Assembly (NCBI GenBank): GCA_006226775.1
Contig: SBGD01000014.1
Span: 1-64,000 of the forward strand
DNA from: Paracoccaceae bacterium
Lineage (GTDB): Bacteria > Pseudomonadota > Alphaproteobacteria > Rhodobacterales > Rhodobacteraceae
Direction of reading: 5' to 3'
Length of the DNA stretch: 64,000 bases
Shown here: positions 61,426-64,000 of the stretch, piece after piece
Numbering within the stretch: position 1 is the stretch's first letter
How the letters are laid out: every line of letters begins with the position of its first letter
Made by a program: the position numbers and the translations under genes
The notes under the pieces: model-generated
Told to the model about the DNA's origin: nothing
What the model saw: the letters and a program-made list of their open reading frames with translations, nothing else
The model's database searches: none

Positions 61426-62112
61426 TCAGCCGAGAATGGCGACGCCGATCACGTAAGGATGCAGTCCCAGAAGGGCCCCGTAGAGCAGCAGGCCCGCCCC
61501 CAGCCGCAGCGCCATTTGGCCGCGCGACATCGCCGGATCGAAAAGCCGACGGGAGAGCGGGCGCGCCGAAGCGCTGCGGGTCTTTTGCCAGAGCCTGTGC
61601 CACTCCGCCCCCATCTCGCGCTGCCTGCGCCGGTCGAGGATGCTTCCGCCCAGCAGGGCGAAAAGCGCGAAACTGCCGAAGACAAGCACATGGGCGAGGT
61701 CGCCATTGGCCAGGGTATGCGCGCCGGCCCAGAGCGCCAGCACGATCAGCAGCGGGTGGCGGATCACCCGGACCATGCCGGGGCGGGCGGGATCGAAGCC
61801 CGCCGCCGGGCCGCCGAAGGAAAACGGGTTGGGCCGGCCCAGCGCCAGCGCCAGGATCAGGCAGGCCGGCAGCATCAGCGTCATTGCCGCGGTGACCTGC
61901 CATTCGGCCCAGTCCCAGAGCGGCAGGTAAGGCGCGCGCCCGGCGGCCCGGAGCAGCCAGATCAGCACCCCCAGCGACAGCAGCGAATAGGCGACGATGA
62001 AGCCGCGCGCGCCCAGGCGGGCCACCAGCCAGGGCTTGACCGGCGGGCGCACCGGAATCGCGTGCGTCAGGAAAAACGCCGCGAAGGCGGCAATGAATTC
62101 GATCCAGCCCAT
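61426..62112 (-). CDS. NnrU family membrane protein
   Basis: This 228-residue protein has about six membrane helices and the NnrU-type loops AFFLTHAIPVRPPVKPWLV and MVRVIRHPLLIVLALWAGAH. NnrU was first linked to denitrification in Rhodobacter, but most members have no proven role; relatives include isoprenylcysteine methyltransferase-like proteins. ATG 62112 is chosen over TTG 62124. No denitrification gene is adjacent. Confidence 0.78.
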   Translation of the reverse strand: MGWIEFIAAFAAFFLTHAIPVRPPVKPWLVARLGARGFIVAYSLLSLGVLIWLLRAAGRAPYLPLWDWAEWQVTAAMTLMLPACLILALALGRPNPFSFGGPAAGFDPARPGMVRVIRHPLLIVLALWAGAHTLANGDLAHVLVFGSFALFALLGGSILDRRRQREMGAEWHRLWQKTRSASARPLSRRLFDPAMSRGQMALRLGAGLLLYGALLGLHPYVIGVAILG

Positions 62113-62139
62113 GTCTCGGCCCAAGTCTCAGCCCATGTT

Positions 62140-63114
62140 TCAGCCGGACCCTATCAGCACCCCCGCGGCAAAGACCAGAGCCCCGCCCAGCACGACCTGG
62201 AAGGCGGCGCGCAGCATCGGGGTTTCCATGAACTTGTTCTGGATCCAGGCGATGGCCCAGAGCTCGATGAAGACCACGACGAAGGCGATGGTCGTCGCGG
62301 TCCAGAAGTCGGGGATCAGGTAGGGCAGGGCATGGCCCAGCCCGCCGACCGTGGTCATCACGCCCGAGGCGACGCCGCGCTTGATCGGCGAGCCGCGCCC
62401 CGAAAGTTGCCCGTCGTCCGAGGCCGCTTCGGTGAACCCCATGGAAATCCCCGCCCCGACCGAGGCGGCAAGACCGACAAGAAAGGTGGTCCAGGTGTCG
62501 TGGGTGGCAAAGGCCACCGCAAAGATCGGCGCCAGCGTCGAGACCGACCCATCCATCAGCCCGGCCAGCCCCGGCTGGACCCAGGTCAGCACGAACTGCC
62601 GGTGGGCGCTGCGGTTCTCCTGGGCCTTGGTATCTTCATCGAGGTGCGCGGCCTGCAGTTCCTCGGCGCTGTCCTGATGCCCGGCCTCCGCCGCGGCGAG
62701 ATCGCCCAGCAGCTTGCGGGTATCCGCGTCGCTGCTGCGCTTGGCGGCGGCGAGGTAGAAACGCTCGGCATCGCGCTCCATCGCCGCGGCTTCCTCGCGG
62801 ATGCGCTCGAGCCCGAGGTTTTCCACCAGCCAGACCGGCCGGCGCGCGTAATAGCCCGCCACATGCTCGCGGCGGATCAGCGGAATGACCTCGCCGAAGC
62901 GGCGCCGGTGCATCTCGATCAGCCGGTGCCGGTGTTCGTCCTCCTCGGCGGCCATGCCGTCGAAGACCCGGGCGCTGTCGGGGAAATCCGGGCGCAGGCG
63001 TTCGGCATACATCCGGTAGATGCGGGCGTCGTCCTCTTCCGAGGAGATCGCCAGCGCGAGGACCTCCTGCTCGGACAGATCGGTGAAGCGGCGTCTCTGG
63101 GTGATGAAGCGCAT
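62140..63114 (-). CDS. mbfA: Membrane-bound ferritin MbfA (rubrerythrin-VIT1 fusion)
   Basis: This 324-residue protein joins an N-terminal ferritin-like domain (residues 15-160: SSEEDDARIYRMYAERL, EEDEHRHRLIEMH, MERDAERFYLAAA and AAEAGHQDSAEEL give E and ExxH iron ligands) to a C-terminal VIT1/CCC1 membrane domain (GLMDGSVSTLAPIFAVAF). Family members export iron and protect against peroxide. A perfect Irr-type box lies 12 bp upstream, and GGAGAG precedes the ATG. Confidence 0.9.
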   Translation of the reverse strand: MRFITQRRRFTDLSEQEVLALAISSEEDDARIYRMYAERLRPDFPDSARVFDGMAAEEDEHRHRLIEMHRRRFGEVIPLIRREHVAGYYARRPVWLVENLGLERIREEAAAMERDAERFYLAAAKRSSDADTRKLLGDLAAAEAGHQDSAEELQAAHLDEDTKAQENRSAHRQFVLTWVQPGLAGLMDGSVSTLAPIFAVAFATHDTWTTFLVGLAASVGAGISMGFTEAASDDGQLSGRGSPIKRGVASGVMTTVGGLGHALPYLIPDFWTATTIAFVVVFIELWAIAWIQNKFMETPMLRAAFQVVLGGALVFAAGVLIGSG

Positions 63115-63125
63115 GGGCTCTCCAG

Positions 63126-63142
63126 TTTAGAATTGTTCTAAA
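63126..63142. promoter_or_regulatory. Irr-type iron control element upstream of mbfA
   Basis: TTTAGAATTGTTCTAAA is a perfect 7-3-7 palindrome and matches the consensus TTTAGAA-N3-TTCTAAA bound by Irr in alphaproteobacteria. Its nearest edge is 12 bp before the mbfA ATG, so Irr would repress mbfA when iron is low. Confidence 0.8.
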
Positions 63143-63251
63143 CATACCGATTCAGACGCGGCTGACAAGGGGGCTGCGCGTGACGTCGCGGGCGCGCTTG
63201 TTGAAACTGAACCGCCCGGTCTATAGTTGCCCGGTCAAGGGGAGACGGGGC

Positions 63252-63899
63252 ATGGGCGCGAAAGCGAAGCCGGTCGCGGCCGGGGATGCAGGGCAGATCC
63301 GCCGTGGCCGAAAGTTCGACCAGGTTCTGGCCGGGGCGCGCGAGGTGTTTCTGGCCCAGGGGTACGAGGGCGCATCGGTCGACGATATCGCCCGCGCGGC
63401 GGGGGTGTCGAAGGCCACGCTCTACAGCTATTTCCCCGACAAGCGGCTGCTGTTCACCGAGGTCGCCTCGCGCGAGTGCAGCCGCCAGGCGGATCACGCG
63501 CTGACGGTGATCGACATGACCGGCCCGCCGCCGCAGGTGCTCGAACAATGCGCGCGGCATTTCCTCGGCTTCATCCTGTCGGATTTCGGCCAGTCTATCT
63601 TTCGCATCTGCGTCGCCGAGGGCGACCGTTTCCCCGATCTCGGGCGGCAGTTCTACAATTCCGGCCCGGCGGTGATGCACCGCGCGATGGTGGGCTATAT
63701 AGAACAGGCGGTGGCGCGCGGCGAGCTGGCGGTGCCGGATTGCGCCCTGGCCGCCGACCAGTTCGCCGAATTGTGCAAGGCCGATCTCTGGCCGCGGATG
63801 ATCTTCAACATCTCGGCCCGGTTCCGCCCCGACGAGATCGACCGGGTGATCCACGGCGCCATCGACACCTTCCTCGCCCGCTACGGCGCAAAGCCCTAG
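63252..63899 (+). CDS. TetR/AcrR family transcriptional regulator
   Basis: This 215-residue regulator has a TetR helix-turn-helix at about residues 30-65 (ASVDDIARAAGVSKATLYSY) and a C-terminal region like the AefR-type group (FRICVAEGDRFPDLGRQFYN). ATG 63252 has GGAGACGGGG upstream. TTGAAA (63201-63206) and TATAGT (63222-63227) could be a promoter, though the spacing is only 15 bp. The stop overlaps the stop of the convergent transporter gene. Targets are unknown. Confidence 0.83.
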   Translation: MGAKAKPVAAGDAGQIRRGRKFDQVLAGAREVFLAQGYEGASVDDIARAAGVSKATLYSYFPDKRLLFTEVASRECSRQADHALTVIDMTGPPPQVLEQCARHFLGFILSDFGQSIFRICVAEGDRFPDLGRQFYNSGPAVMHRAMVGYIEQAVARGELAVPDCALAADQFAELCKADLWPRMIFNISARFRPDEIDRVIHGAIDTFLARYGAKP

Positions 63900-64000
63900 C
63901 GCGCCGCGGGCACCGGTCGGCGCACGCGGCCGCGGACCCGGCGCTCGCGCTGCCAGATATAGAGGCCGGAGGCGATGATGATCAGCCCGCCGCCCAGCGT
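63896..64000 (-). CDS. C-terminus of an EamA/DMT-type transporter (start outside window)
   Basis: Only the last 34 residues and the TAG stop are visible: a membrane helix (LGGGLIIIASGLYIWQRER) and a basic tail. This pattern fits the last helix of EamA-family permeases, but the fragment is too short to be sure. It overlaps the TetR gene end by 4 nt. Confidence 0.5.
   Translation of the reverse strand, partial: TLGGGLIIIASGLYIWQRERRVRGRVRRPVPAAR

Overview
The window is chromosomal DNA from a high-GC alphaproteobacterium, most likely of the Rhodobacteraceae (Roseobacter group). The evidence is gene content: a class II (CP4-like) AroA, COQ9, the cell-cycle regulator TrcR (DUF1013), DUF1244, an MbfA membrane ferritin behind an Irr-type operator, HspQ, and the aroA-cmk-rpsA-ihfB gene order. 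No phage, transposase, plasmid, CRISPR, rRNA or tRNA gene was seen. The genes lie close together, with many 4-nt stop/start overlaps.

Layout: 1-8.3 kb holds the end of imuB, a translationally coupled pair of PLP enzymes, a sitABCD-type manganese/iron ABC importer behind a Fur/Mur-like operator, and a ProC-like reductase. 8.3-15.5 kb holds an unusual CoA-transferase divergent from a citrate synthase with an N-terminal DNA-binding domain, then hisE-hisF, an SDR, a GFA protein, a DUF2306/TetR divergent pair with two palindromic operators, and a detached hisH. 15.5-25.9 kb is a surface-glycan locus: galU, galE, three glycosyltransferases including a GT14-type enzyme and a two-domain sulfotransferase in one leftward unit; then cysQ with another GT2, and a divergent ABC-2 permease. 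UDP-sugar supply, transfer, sulfation, PAP removal and possibly export are all represented.

25.9-45.6 kb is mostly housekeeping: MltB, RadC, dnaK-dnaJ behind a sigma-32-type promoter, alkB, RNase R, dapE, a Hint protein, DUF1244, a transglycosylase lipoprotein, hspQ, a partner-switching RsbW/STAS pair, a thiolase, trmB and aroA. 45.7-53.5 kb carries cmk, a truncated aldo-keto reductase, a glycosyltransferase, rpsA, a SUKH-like gene with a small membrane protein, ihfB, lapA, trpF and prs. 53.6-64 kb has a DsbA-like isomerase, trcR, RNase T2, COQ9 with a quinone oxidoreductase, rpsU, YaiI, S-formylglutathione hydrolase, an AEC transporter, NnrU, MbfA, a TetR regulator and the end of an EamA-type transporter.

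Non-coding features include two palindromic intergenic repeat families, a 100-bp tandem repeat, a potentially structured RNA region after hspQ, and a hairpin over the rpsU ribosome-binding site. I found no complete system that I can claim is new. The best leads are the sulfated-glycan locus, the regulator-fused citrate synthase with its permuted CoA-transferase neighbour, and the structured intergenic region at 39957-40133. All homology calls come from reading motifs, not from database searches.
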